Translations under genes and position numbers: made by a program | DNA from: an uncultured Clostridia bacterium | Lineage (GTDB): Bacteria; Bacillota; Clostridia; Oscillospirales; Ruminococcaceae | Length of the DNA stretch: 36,826 nt | Assembly (NCBI GenBank): GCA_945829235.1 | Contig: CALZUA010000031.1 | Span: 1-36,826, forward strand | Reading direction: 5' to 3' | The notes under the pieces: model-generated | What the model saw: the letters and a program-made list of their open reading frames with translations, nothing else | Database searches by the model: none | What the model was told of the DNA's origin: nothing | Shown here: in pieces, positions 15,011 through 24,543 of the stretch | Numbering within the stretch: position 1 is the stretch's first letter | Layout: each line of letters begins with the position of its first letter

Positions 15011-17299
15011 ATGGAAATTACACTTGAAAAATGGGTTGAATTATTGCATAGGCATAACTCACCTGTTGAAGTTTACAACCGCAAAGTGGCCGATATTTTA
15101 TCACAGATGCTTAACTGGATTTTGGAAGGCAATGTTGGCATTACGTTACGTAATAGCAGTCTTATAATAGACGATAGGTATAATTTTCTTGATCCCGAGG
15201 TTTTTGGAGATTATAATTGCATTCCGGTGGATAAATATACTGAAGATGAGGACGGGGACATTAGACCTCGTTACGACGATTCGGATAGTGAGCTTAAGGA
15301 AAGCGATTCGGTATATGTAGCGGGTTTTATCCTCTATTTTATGGTGAAAGCAGACAAGCCTAAATTAGCTTTCATTTATAGAGGACAGCCGGATGGAGCG
15401 GTATTGAAACTGGAGAATTCCTCATTTGATAAGCTTGTACAGTCTATGACCGAGGCTAATCCCGAAAATAGAATCAGCGCAAAAGAGGTACTGAATGTAC
15501 TGGCAGAACAGTTTCCCTCGGATGCTAAAATTTTGCTCGTTGATAAAGACAGCGACGCCGAGATTTCGACCGAAACCATTTCACTTAAAAGTGCGGAAAC
15601 AGTGTGGGTATGCGGTGAGAGTCGCAGGGAGTTCCGAGGAATGCCTTACCGATTTTGTGAGAAAAAAATAAAGTTGCCTTACAGAACAGGGGGAATTACA
15701 CGGAAAGTCAAGGTAAGTTTTTTTAGGGAAGATGTTACTCTCACCAGTAAGCTTGGTAGCGGCGGAAAATTTATTGGAATTGACATCGGTAGCAACAGGA
15801 CAAAGGTATCCGTGCTCGAGAATAAAAAGATTTATACTTGTAAGATAGACGGAGAATATTCTATTCCCACTGCAGCAGAGTATAATGGCAACAAATACTA
15901 CTTCCTTTCCGATAAAGAAGAAAGAGTGTTCTTAAAGCGAAATGATGACTCGCAAATTGAGATATCTAGGCAGAATGCAGCAGAGACGTTTTTCAGAAAG
16001 CTTTTAGCCATTTGCAACGACTGCGACGGGATATGCTTTACTTATTCCGGTGAGCATTTTGAGATGCTCGACAAAGTGCGAAAAGACGTGTTTTCCGAAG
16101 CAAAGTATGTATCCTTTGTTTCCCCGCTCAAAAGCGCAGGTACTTCCTTGCTCCGTGAAAAAAATTTAAAAGGGAACGTACTGTTGGTGGATATTGGCGA
16201 GTCGGAGGCACGAGCAGGCATTGTTATTTGCGATAGTGAAAACTGTTCATTGGAGTGGAAAATTGAGAATAGCATTTCCGGCGGCAGAAGTGTTACCGAT
16301 AGAATTTATGAAAAGCTTATCTCTCACCTTGATGCAGTGAACATTCCTATGAGAAGTCTTGGCGAATCAAAGATTAGTTCTGAAAATTATATTCATAATA
16401 TTAGAACTCTTCGTTCTGCGGCAGAGAAATTGAAATGCCAAATGTCATTTTCTAAAGAGAATGATTCTATTATGATTGACATCGGTCTTGTTCGTCCGGA
16501 TTCCACAATTCAGACAATCACGGTAAATTCAAATGAATGTGGGTTAAGGGAAGTAATCGGAAGATATGCAGATGATGTTTCTGATATGATTAAAGAATCT
16601 ATAAGCAGAGCAGGATTGTCTGAACGTAATATCGGTTGTGTTATTATCAATGGAAAAGCAGCAGTTGTACCGTTGGTTTGTGATGGAATCAAAAATATTT
16701 TCAATAATATGAACTGTCAGATAATTGAAAATATGTCGGATATTACCCTTCAGGCGAGGGGCGCAGCGATGATCCCGTCTTTAAATTCTGCTGATAGAAA
16801 TGAGATAGCGGTACAGCATTTGTTTTCGGATATCGGAATTGTTGTTGCAAGTTCCGCTGGAGGAACTGCCCCCGAATTTAGAAAGCTTCTATCAGCGGAT
16901 ACTGCCTTCATAAATGGAAAGGTCTTTTTCGCTTACAGAACTGCTATACGGCGTGAAGAGTTAGAGGATGGTTGCTATGTCTTGCGGCTTTACAAGCGCG
17001 ATAAAGGGTGCAGCGAGAAATATCTCAATGGAATTAATGATGGGATTAAATATTTTGGACGCGTCCTTGTGAAGATTGAGGATGATTTTAATTACGAAAC
17101 TAATGTGCTTATGTTTAAATTGTGGGTTGATACCTATGGTAAATTGAGTGCTGAAGTAACAATCGAGAGGAAAGTCACCAACACCGAGAATGTGAAAACT
17201 TTATTTGGGAAATTGTTTGGGCGAGAAAAAAATATTGTGCGAGATGGTCATTTGATACTTGGCAGTCCGGATTATGATGTTGAGATAAAATTAAAGTAA
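15011..17299 (+). CDS. Pseudokinase-like domain fused to Hsp70/actin-like ATPase
   Basis: 762 residues, start 2 bp after the previous stop with GGGGAGATAACT as RBS. Residues 1-165 resemble only the C-lobe of a protein kinase: ESDSVYVAGFILYFMV (97-112) fits helix F, and MTEANPENRISAKEVLNVL (146-164) fits the closing helices; HRD and DFG motifs are not seen, so it would be catalytically dead. From about 250 comes an Hsp70/actin-like ATPase with FIGIDIGSNRTKVSV (about 254-268), LLVDIGESEARAG (about 391-403) and VIINGKAAV in the adenosine position. The last 170 residues look like a substrate-binding beta domain. Expected role: ATP-regulated partner of the Hsp70-like protein. The kinase part is inference from pattern only. 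Confidence 0.78.
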   Translation: MEITLEKWVELLHRHNSPVEVYNRKVADILSQMLNWILEGNVGITLRNSSLIIDDRYNFLDPEVFGDYNCIPVDKYTEDEDGDIRPRYDDSDSELKESDSVYVAGFILYFMVKADKPKLAFIYRGQPDGAVLKLENSSFDKLVQSMTEANPENRISAKEVLNVLAEQFPSDAKILLVDKDSDAEISTETISLKSAETVWVCGESRREFRGMPYRFCEKKIKLPYRTGGITRKVKVSFFREDVTLTSKLGSGGKFIGIDIGSNRTKVSVLENKKIYTCKIDGEYSIPTAAEYNGNKYYFLSDKEERVFLKRNDDSQIEISRQNAAETFFRKLLAICNDCDGICFTYSGEHFEMLDKVRKDVFSEAKYVSFVSPLKSAGTSLLREKNLKGNVLLVDIGESEARAGIVICDSENCSLEWKIENSISGGRSVTDRIYEKLISHLDAVNIPMRSLGESKISSENYIHNIRTLRSAAEKLKCQMSFSKENDSIMIDIGLVRPDSTIQTITVNSNECGLREVIGRYADDVSDMIKESISRAGLSERNIGCVIINGKAAVVPLVCDGIKNIFNNMNCQIIENMSDITLQARGAAMIPSLNSADRNEIAVQHLFSDIGIVVASSAGGTAPEFRKLLSADTAFINGKVFFAYRTAIRREELEDGCYVLRLYKRDKGCSEKYLNGINDGIKYFGRVLVKIEDDFNYETNVLMFKLWVDTYGKLSAEVTIERKVTNTENVKTLFGKLFGREKNIVRDGHLILGSPDYDVEIKLK

Positions 17300-17318
17300 G
17301 TCTGATAATGGAGGCTCT

Positions 17319-17933
17319 ATGGAACATTTAGATACCCCTGAAGGGCAAATCAGAATTTCTTGGTACACTCCCGCAACGGAATGTCTTGGTATGGGGAAAA
17401 GGTTTGCTGTATGGGTTCAGGGCTGTTACAAGTGCTGTAAGAACTGTATAGCCAAACAGTTGCAGAGCACCAAAGGCGGAGAATTGAAGAGTGTTGCAGA
17501 GCTTGCTGATGAAATAGTTTCGTTGAGTATAGATGGAATAAGTATAAGTGGCGGAGAACCATTTCTTCAGGCAAGGGAGCTTGCAAATTTGCTCAAGCTG
17601 GTAAAAGAAAAGCGTCCCGAACTTGGCGTGATAACTTATACAGGTTATCTATATGAGGAATTGAAGGACGATGAGTATGCAAAGCCGTTTCTTTCTCGGA
17701 TAGATATTCTCGTTGATGGTGCTTATGTGGAAGAACTTGACGATGGCGCTCCTATGCGTGGTTCATCGAATCAGCGTGTGCTGTTCCTTACCGATAGGTA
17801 CAGCAATGAAGAACTCCCGAAAGAGCGGAAAAACAAGATTATTTTTGAGGACGATTACTTTGCAATGATAGGTATTCCATCGGAGTCAACCAAACGTTTG
17901 ATTAAGTTATTTTCCTCCGATAAGGAAGAATGA
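17319..17933 (+). CDS. NrdG-like radical SAM activating enzyme
   Basis: 204 residues, RBS ATGGAGG. The cluster motif C36-x3-C40-x2-C43 (GCYKCCKNC) and SGGEP (77-81) mark it as a radical SAM protein; length and the N-terminal VWVQGC resemble NrdG, the activase of anaerobic ribonucleotide reductase. NrdG-type enzymes make a glycyl radical on a partner. No glycyl radical enzyme is in this window, so the target is either elsewhere or this copy has another job, such as modifying an operon protein. There is an extra cysteine at 39 within the motif. No SPASM domain. It overlaps or nearly touches the next gene. Not housekeeping nrdG, because nrdD is absent. Confidence 0.88.
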   Translation: MEHLDTPEGQIRISWYTPATECLGMGKRFAVWVQGCYKCCKNCIAKQLQSTKGGELKSVAELADEIVSLSIDGISISGGEPFLQARELANLLKLVKEKRPELGVITYTGYLYEELKDDEYAKPFLSRIDILVDGAYVEELDDGAPMRGSSNQRVLFLTDRYSNEELPKERKNKIIFEDDYFAMIGIPSESTKRLIKLFSSDKEE

Positions 17934-17953
17934 TTAAGAAAGGATGGCGCAAA

Positions 17954-18694
17954 ATGGCTGTTACGCTAAAACCAAACGAAATGTTTTACTTGAATTTGTT
18001 CAACATTTCCAATAATTACATCGGGAATACATTAAGAACGTTCTTAGAAATGTCTGATTCTAACGGAAGACGGGATACCGCAGAGGTTTCTGCCCAAAAC
18101 GCTGAGAAAATCAAGGCAATTACGTCGGATTGCAATTTAAGGATTCTCTTTGATTTTGATAAAGAAAAGAAACTTTCCGGTTGCATCATCACCATACGAA
18201 ATGACAAACAGGAGTGTTCGAGAATCATAGAAACTATGAAACTTCGCTTTGAGAGCGCAGATATTTCTGTTAGAAATCTTGAAATAAGATACAACGTTTT
18301 TGAAAGCGGGGAAAGTGCTCAAAAAGCAACTATCGGTCAATTTGAAAAGCTCTTTGTTGATACGCTTTCATTTGAAAAGAATGAATCGGGATATGAGATT
18401 TATCCCGTGACAACTGTTTTGCAGACGGACAGCTCAGGCGGCTTGAGTTTTACCGATGAGGACATTAAGGCGATGATACTTGCGGATTTGAAGGTGCTCA
18501 AGTGTTTTGCTAAAACAGAGAAAGTTGAAGATAATATCCGATTGCTTGAAGAAATGAAGAACGGAAACAGACCGTCGGATTATGGTTCGTTACTTGCGAT
18601 AGAGCAGCAAATTGCGGGGTTGATTGAAGATGCACTTTTAGATGTCAGAAGATACAGAGCGAGTTTATTATCCTACGAAAAGAAAGGAAAATAA
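17954..18694 (+). CDS. Unknown operon protein (246 residues)
   Basis: I start at ATG 17954, with AAAGGA (17939-17944) 9 nt before; an ATG at 17930 overlapping the previous stop would add 8 residues. The protein is soluble, without signal or membrane segments. Residues about 1-150 have an alternating alpha/beta pattern, the last 60 are helical and charged (EQQIAGLIEDALLDVRRYRASL). I do not recognise a family. Position between the radical SAM activase and a coiled-coil protein 6 bp downstream suggests a structural partner of one of them. Confidence 0.75.
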   Translation: MAVTLKPNEMFYLNLFNISNNYIGNTLRTFLEMSDSNGRRDTAEVSAQNAEKIKAITSDCNLRILFDFDKEKKLSGCIITIRNDKQECSRIIETMKLRFESADISVRNLEIRYNVFESGESAQKATIGQFEKLFVDTLSFEKNESGYEIYPVTTVLQTDSSGGLSFTDEDIKAMILADLKVLKCFAKTEKVEDNIRLLEEMKNGNRPSDYGSLLAIEQQIAGLIEDALLDVRRYRASLLSYEKKGK

Positions 18695-18700
18695 TATAAT

Positions 18701-20137
18701 ATGGCAGTATCAAATGCGCAAGTTGCTGAGCTCGAACGAAGACATAGAGACCTTTTGAATCAAATGGCAGACATTAACCGCCGGATTGAACGGGAAGAAC
18801 AACGGTTAAGGCAGGAATTTGAACAAAAGGTTGAAACTATCAAGCGAGATACGAGCATCAAATTGCAGGAGCGTGAGAAAGCAATTCGCGAACTGTATGA
18901 GGAACAGCTCAATCATGCGGTTTCCAAACAGGAGGAAGAACTTCGGCGCGAGTTTGATAGAGTTGAATGTGAATATGAAAAGGTATGTGCTGATATCAGT
19001 GCCGCAAAAGCAGAGCTTGTGCGGCAAACGGAGGTCATCAAGCTTGAACAAAAAGAGTTTGAGGAGGCATATAGAGCCCGCCGAGAGGCTGAAAAAATTC
19101 TGGCTGAACAGGTGTTGCAAGAAACAATTTCAGAGTATAAACGATTAGATGCGGAAGTGCCGATGGAGTGGTTTGCTCCGAGCCATCTGAAATTGTATTC
19201 AAATCGCATTAGCGACATAAGCGAACGTATTCGTAACACTTGGTACGAAATCGCTGCTGCCGCAGGCGAGAATGTTTTGCTTAATATGCGCCTTGACAGA
19301 CTTAATGTAAAAGCCAAATTGGAAAAGTGGCTGAACATTTACACGACAGTTTGCAGGTTGATCGAGAGAGCACGGGTACTACTTTATGACGAGTTTTTTC
19401 TGCTCCCTGAAAATGCTGTTAATACGGCGCGGGTTTTCAATATTATTGACAGAAAGATACCGAAGGATAAGGTTGAGCTTTGGTCACAAAACAAATATTC
19501 TTCAATCTGTTCCGACTATTTGGATTTCTATAAAAAAATGAGTCCTTTTTGTGTGGATGGAAAGTTTATTGCAGAGGAAAATATGGTGGCTTTTTTGCAA
19601 AAAAACTACCAAGAGTATGCGTCTTGTTTTCGGGATAGTGATTTATATGGGATGAAAAGGGAGTGTGAGAATCTTCTTGATCGTATCATAACCTTGATTT
19701 CAAGTCTTCGTGTTGATATTAACTCTTTTGAGGAACGTTTGAGTATCATATCAGACAACAGTGAGTGGGGAATAATCAGACTTCTTAAAAATGCGGGTTA
19801 TAACGTGAGTTCTGTTGAACCTATTTACGATGAGTTGTTGAATACTCCGATTTTAATTGAATTTTCCGATAACTTTAATACGATGGATTTTGAGGTGATA
19901 ATAAGTCCTGTACATAGATTAGGAGATGCAACTATAATCAACTTTGTTAGCTGGTTCTATCCTTCCAGAGCGGGAAATGAGACAGTTAGAGAGATTGAGC
20001 ATATTATGGCAGATGCATTTATTGCTAAAAATATTTCCGTTTCTCAGAAGGAAATTCAGCCAAGTGAAGATTTAATGACTAGAGTCAGAAATGCACTTAA
20101 TGAAAAAAATCGCCTGATTAACGGGCGGACAAATTAA
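18701..20137 (+). CDS. Coiled-coil protein, unknown
   Basis: 478 residues, RBS AAGGAAA. Residues about 5-150 are a long, highly charged coiled coil (RRIEREEQRLRQEFEQKV and similar heptads), followed by a helical middle and an alpha/beta C-terminal part (about 360-450). No enzymatic motif. No signal peptide. Such proteins form rods or oligomers that hold complexes together. Followed after 76 bp by another coiled-coil protein; this is the longest gap inside the operon and contains no obvious terminator. Confidence 0.78.
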   Translation: MAVSNAQVAELERRHRDLLNQMADINRRIEREEQRLRQEFEQKVETIKRDTSIKLQEREKAIRELYEEQLNHAVSKQEEELRREFDRVECEYEKVCADISAAKAELVRQTEVIKLEQKEFEEAYRARREAEKILAEQVLQETISEYKRLDAEVPMEWFAPSHLKLYSNRISDISERIRNTWYEIAAAAGENVLLNMRLDRLNVKAKLEKWLNIYTTVCRLIERARVLLYDEFFLLPENAVNTARVFNIIDRKIPKDKVELWSQNKYSSICSDYLDFYKKMSPFCVDGKFIAEENMVAFLQKNYQEYASCFRDSDLYGMKRECENLLDRIITLISSLRVDINSFEERLSIISDNSEWGIIRLLKNAGYNVSSVEPIYDELLNTPILIEFSDNFNTMDFEVIISPVHRLGDATIINFVSWFYPSRAGNETVREIEHIMADAFIAKNISVSQKEIQPSEDLMTRVRNALNEKNRLINGRTN

Positions 20138-20213
20138 ATGAAATATTAGTTATTCGATGAAATAATCGCAAGAATTTTCATAGCAGAGATTTATTTTTTG
20201 GAGGTAATTTGTT

Positions 20214-21653
20214 ATGAGTTATACAGGTCGTGCGTATTCAAGCAATGTTAATCCGCAGGTTGCAGGCAAGGCGGCTCAAACAGTTTCAACCGGAATTTTT
20301 GAAGTTGTTGCAGGCGTTGCGGTAGGTTTGGCTGCGTTGACAGTTGGTGTAATAAAGGCTGTTAACAGTGCTCAAAAAACTCTCAGAGTTGCTGGACTTG
20401 GGCACAGTCTTTCTTCGGTTGAAATGAAAATCAATACGTCAATGGAGAACCTTGATAATGCTTTGGTACGGGCATCTTTGGATTGCAGCGCAAAGTACGA
20501 GAAGGTTATTGGGGAACTCAATGAAATGATTTCTCGCGAACCTGATATGTCGAAATACAGTGAAAAGTGCGAACAAGCGCAGGAAATACTTCGCAGAGAG
20601 CTTGCTGAAAAGAGAGCAAAAATTCAGAATGAGTACTTAGGTCGGATTAACAGAGAAATCGCCAGTGGACAGGTAATTCTCACACAGACACGAGAAGAAA
20701 TCACAAAATCTATAAACAGAATATCCGATGATATGGAGAAACAGACATTGGCAAAGCCTTATGCGGAGCAAGCGATTGCAGAGGCAGAGATGAAAATTGA
20801 AGGTTTCAGGAGTAGATTCGGAAATTGCACTGCTGCAAATCAAATGCTGAACGAGCTTACCAACACTCTTAATAAGGCAAAAGGGAATCTTGCTTCCGGT
20901 TGCTTTACACTGGCGTTGGAGGAAGCTTATATCGTAAATGATGCTGCACTAATCAGAGTGAAGGATATGCTGGAAATCGAGATTCGTCAAAAACAGGCTT
21001 ATGCGGATACAAAAGCGCTTCAGATGAATTGTAAGAATATTTTGGAGAAATTCAGCACTGCAAGGTGTGAAAATGAATTTGTTGCAGAAAATGGCATAAT
21101 TGAAGATTTCAGTAGATTTTTCCGCGGAGATTATGAGAAATATGAGGCGGAGCTTTCAAAGCTCGGTGCAGAACTGGAGGCTGATTACCGCGATATTTCT
21201 GAAGAGCGGTTGAGTGATATCTACGCTCAATTATGCGAGTGGAAGAATGGATTTATAAAGAACGCAGGACTTGCTCACGAGCGTTTGGAAAATCTGTCTC
21301 TTCGATACAATTCCATTCGGGCAGTAGTGAACGATTTTTGTGAGGCGGGGTATGAACTGGACGGCCTTGATGAATTAAATCCTCTTGATCAAATGACCGT
21401 AGTTTTCAAAAACAGAGATGGAAAGAAACTTGACGTGAAATTTACTGCTGTTCTTGAAAAGGAACATATCGGAATGGTGGTTGATATCAACGACCATACA
21501 GATTACGAGGGAACCGATGAGGAAATTGAAAACAAGCGAGTCGGTGTACGCGACGAAATTTGTAAAACGCTTAACGAACACTCAAATGGTATGGTTGAGT
21601 ACAAGCAGATTTGCGTCAATCCCGGTGTTACGATGCGTAATGATAACGACTAA
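20214..21653 (+). CDS. Coiled-coil protein with one N-terminal membrane segment
   Basis: 479 residues, RBS TTGGAGGTAA. After 26 polar residues there is a Gly/Ala/Val-rich hydrophobic segment (about 28-48, GIFEVVAGVAVGLAALTVGV) that could anchor the protein or pack in the membrane. Residues about 65-300 are helical with coiled-coil character. The C-terminal 100 residues are alpha/beta. Family unknown. Paired with the preceding coiled-coil protein of almost the same length, it may form a membrane-tethered scaffold with it (inference). The tandem AAA+ gene begins 22 bp later. Confidence 0.78.
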   Translation: MSYTGRAYSSNVNPQVAGKAAQTVSTGIFEVVAGVAVGLAALTVGVIKAVNSAQKTLRVAGLGHSLSSVEMKINTSMENLDNALVRASLDCSAKYEKVIGELNEMISREPDMSKYSEKCEQAQEILRRELAEKRAKIQNEYLGRINREIASGQVILTQTREEITKSINRISDDMEKQTLAKPYAEQAIAEAEMKIEGFRSRFGNCTAANQMLNELTNTLNKAKGNLASGCFTLALEEAYIVNDAALIRVKDMLEIEIRQKQAYADTKALQMNCKNILEKFSTARCENEFVAENGIIEDFSRFFRGDYEKYEAELSKLGAELEADYRDISEERLSDIYAQLCEWKNGFIKNAGLAHERLENLSLRYNSIRAVVNDFCEAGYELDGLDELNPLDQMTVVFKNRDGKKLDVKFTAVLEKEHIGMVVDINDHTDYEGTDEEIENKRVGVRDEICKTLNEHSNGMVEYKQICVNPGVTMRNDND

Positions 21654-21675
21654 TTTATGATTGAGGGTGTGAGAT

Positions 21676-24543
21676 ATGAGTTCAATTTTTGAGAATGTAT
21701 CGACGAGAATGTTTTGCGTGTATGGTGAATTGAGCGATATTTTCTGTATGCCGGACAGCCGTATTTTGAATTTTGATGAGTTTCTTGTCAGAAGACTTGA
21801 AGATATGGGTTATGACGGTGTGGTATTTTGCTCGACTCAACGCAGTATTTTCTATGCAATCGATGGAGCGGGCATAAATTGCTTTAAGTCATTGAGTGCG
21901 AGAGAAAACAAGAAAAAATTCGGTGATGAAGTAAAAGAGCAATCTTCTCCTCAAGAACCGAAAAGCAAATTTTACAGTGCACTTCAAAGTGATGCAAGAC
22001 ATAGAACGCAAAACTCGGAGGAAACCGCTAAAGACAACACAAACTATATCGAGCACACCTTTAAGGCAGATCAGCTTGCAATAGCGACAAATAGATTTAT
22101 GTGCGACGCCTCAACGGCAAAAGTCTTGGTTTTTAACAGTATAGAGGATATCGTTAAAATAAGTACTTCCGAATACGGCAGGCAACTTATGGAGTATTTT
22201 GAAGAGTGGAAAGCACTTCCAAATGAGAACAGAAATATATGCATTTTTCTTTCAAAAACTTTGGGCAGTTCTGACCTTCAGAATCTTCTTCACGAAAGCC
22301 ACAATGCTGTACTTCAATCGTTGTTCGTTAAGAATAAAGTATTCAATGACAATGCCTGCCTCAACATCGGTTCACCGCTTAATGATGAGATAGAAAATCT
22401 TCTTGAGCATTTCAGAATTACCGGTTATACATATCTCAATTCTGAAAATGTGGAAGTTAAGTCGAGATTGCTGTTCCATCATACAGATGATGAAATAAAT
22501 ATGCTTGTTCGTACCATTGGTTTTTATTACAGAGAGAACGGATATAATCAGCTTAAGGATATAAAGGAGATTATCGAAAAATTTATCAGGGAGAGTGGGA
22601 AGCAAGAGGTGTGGTTTTCTCCGAAGGATGTCAAGTCACTTTTCCCGAATTCCAAAAATGAATACAAGGATGAAGAAGATCCGCTTGAGAGAATTAACAA
22701 AACCAAGGGTTGGGAGCCTGCGTACAATGTCATAAAAAGCTTTGTGGATACTCATCGTGCGCTTTATGGTGGTTCGGTTGACACTCCCCAGCCGGATAGA
22801 TATGAACTCACCGTTGATAGATTTTCCGGGAGCAGTTGCAATATAACTTCTCGTGGCAAAGTTCCGAATTTCGTTTTGCAAGGGCCTCCCGGTGTGGGTA
22901 AGTCAGAGATAGCAAGGCTTATTGGTCACATACTTCAGCGAGAGGGAATACTTAAATCCGGTCATACTGTAATTGGTACAAGAGATAAACTTGTCGGACA
23001 GTATATAGGCTCAACATCTATTCGCACTGCGGAACTTATTGCAGAGGCTCAAGAAGGTGTCCTTTTTGTGGATGAGGTGTATTCTATAGCGGAAAAGAAT
23101 GGAGAGAATACCACAACATTTTGCGAAGAGGTGTTTAACACAATCGTAGCCGCTATGACAAATCCCAATTATCATTTTTGCGTTATTTTTGCGGGATATG
23201 TTTCTCGTATGCACGAGGTGTGGGATATGAACGAAGGATTGTTCTCCCGCTTTAGCGCTTCCAATGTGATAACGCTCAATGAGTATCAACCGGATCTTCT
23301 TCAGTTAATATTCACAAACCAGTTTGGCATCCCTGAAGGCACGAACAATGTTGTTACTAATCTTTCAAAAGATGTTGTTGATGGTCTGCCAGTCTTTTTT
23401 CAGAATTATTTTGATGACCGTGACCGCAAGGATTTTGGTAATGCTCGTGATATCAATAATCTTGTATCCGATGTCAAACGTGCCGCAAACGACAGACATT
23501 TGAGTGAGCTGCGCGAAAAAGGCGATTTGGCTGAACCTATTAGTTTCACTAATGAGGTTCAACGATGTGACTTTGGCGAGAGACAGAGCCTTTTCGAGAA
23601 ACGCGGCTTATCAACCAATGATGTTTTCAGTTGCTTGAAAGACTATATAGGGCTTGACTTTCTTGCAGATATGTTCAATGATCAGCTTGCGTTGCGTGTT
23701 GAGTGCAGGGAAAAAGGACTTGAATATACAGGTCCCTCCCATATGATATGGAAAGGAAATCCCGGTACCGGTAAGTCAACCGCCGCTCAACTTACAGCAG
23801 GTCTGTATCATAGTCTTGGCATTCTCGGTGGCACAAAACCGATCTATGTTGATGCGTCTGAACTTATCAGCACTTATCGTAACGGAGGTGCTCTCGCAAT
23901 GAACAAGAAGGTAGACGAGGCCTGTCAAAAGAACGCAGTACTTGTTATCGAGGAAGCATATCAGTTGCTTTCATCTCCGGATGCAATTCATTCACTTCTC
24001 AATAGGATGGAAACTGACCGAAGGAACTTCAATCTTATACTTATCTTATACGAGAGTATGGTTGAGCCTTTTTTGGAAAAGAATGCAGGATTAAGATCAA
24101 GAGTGAGAATTTACTCATTTAAGGATTATAATTCAGAGCAGCTATTCCTTATTCTTGAGAAAATGTGTCAAAAGATGAATGACGAAATGACGCCCGAGTG
24201 TGCTGCCAAGATGAAGGAATTGCTTGAGACTCTTTATAACGAAGGAAAGACTGCAAATGGAAATGCACGAATTGTTCGTCAGTTCCATGAGTATATGCGT
24301 CAAAAGCGCTATCGCAGAATTAACAGAGTGCTTGCAGAGTCCGCAGGACTGAATGAATATGTTATTGCCGCTGCACGAGCTACCGATGATCTTGCTAAGT
24401 ACAATATTACAATTCCCGATTCATTGAAGCTCTTTCAAGTGGAGGATATTCCCTCGCCCGAAGAATACTTTGAATTTATTGAAGAAAGAAAAGAGGAAGA
24501 TTTAATTGGCTTTTTGGAAAAAATTCGAGCCGACCGACAGTGA
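21676..24543 (+). CDS. Tandem AAA+ ATPase, CbbX/SpoVK-like
   Basis: 955 residues, RBS TGAGGGTG. An N-terminal region of about 330 residues without clear motif is followed by two AAA+ modules. Module 1: Walker A GPPGVGKS (403-410), Walker B VLFVDEV with D466/E467, and the substrate-loop-like LVGQYIGST. Module 2: Walker A GNPGTGKS (694-701) and Walker B VLVIEEA, where the usual aspartate is glutamate (E759/E760). The style GxTxxxLVGxYxGxT resembles CbbX and SpoVK ATPases, which pull on the C-terminal tails of partners. It probably remodels another operon product. The next gene starts inside its last 38 bp, indicating translational coupling. The N-terminal region may be a degenerate third module. 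Confidence 0.88.
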   Translation: MSSIFENVSTRMFCVYGELSDIFCMPDSRILNFDEFLVRRLEDMGYDGVVFCSTQRSIFYAIDGAGINCFKSLSARENKKKFGDEVKEQSSPQEPKSKFYSALQSDARHRTQNSEETAKDNTNYIEHTFKADQLAIATNRFMCDASTAKVLVFNSIEDIVKISTSEYGRQLMEYFEEWKALPNENRNICIFLSKTLGSSDLQNLLHESHNAVLQSLFVKNKVFNDNACLNIGSPLNDEIENLLEHFRITGYTYLNSENVEVKSRLLFHHTDDEINMLVRTIGFYYRENGYNQLKDIKEIIEKFIRESGKQEVWFSPKDVKSLFPNSKNEYKDEEDPLERINKTKGWEPAYNVIKSFVDTHRALYGGSVDTPQPDRYELTVDRFSGSSCNITSRGKVPNFVLQGPPGVGKSEIARLIGHILQREGILKSGHTVIGTRDKLVGQYIGSTSIRTAELIAEAQEGVLFVDEVYSIAEKNGENTTTFCEEVFNTIVAAMTNPNYHFCVIFAGYVSRMHEVWDMNEGLFSRFSASNVITLNEYQPDLLQLIFTNQFGIPEGTNNVVTNLSKDVVDGLPVFFQNYFDDRDRKDFGNARDINNLVSDVKRAANDRHLSELREKGDLAEPISFTNEVQRCDFGERQSLFEKRGLSTNDVFSCLKDYIGLDFLADMFNDQLALRVECREKGLEYTGPSHMIWKGNPGTGKSTAAQLTAGLYHSLGILGGTKPIYVDASELISTYRNGGALAMNKKVDEACQKNAVLVIEEAYQLLSSPDAIHSLLNRMETDRRNFNLILILYESMVEPFLEKNAGLRSRVRIYSFKDYNSEQLFLILEKMCQKMNDEMTPECAAKMKELLETLYNEGKTANGNARIVRQFHEYMRQKRYRRINRVLAESAGLNEYVIAAARATDDLAKYNITIPDSLKLFQVEDIPSPEEYFEFIEERKEEDLIGFLEKIRADRQ

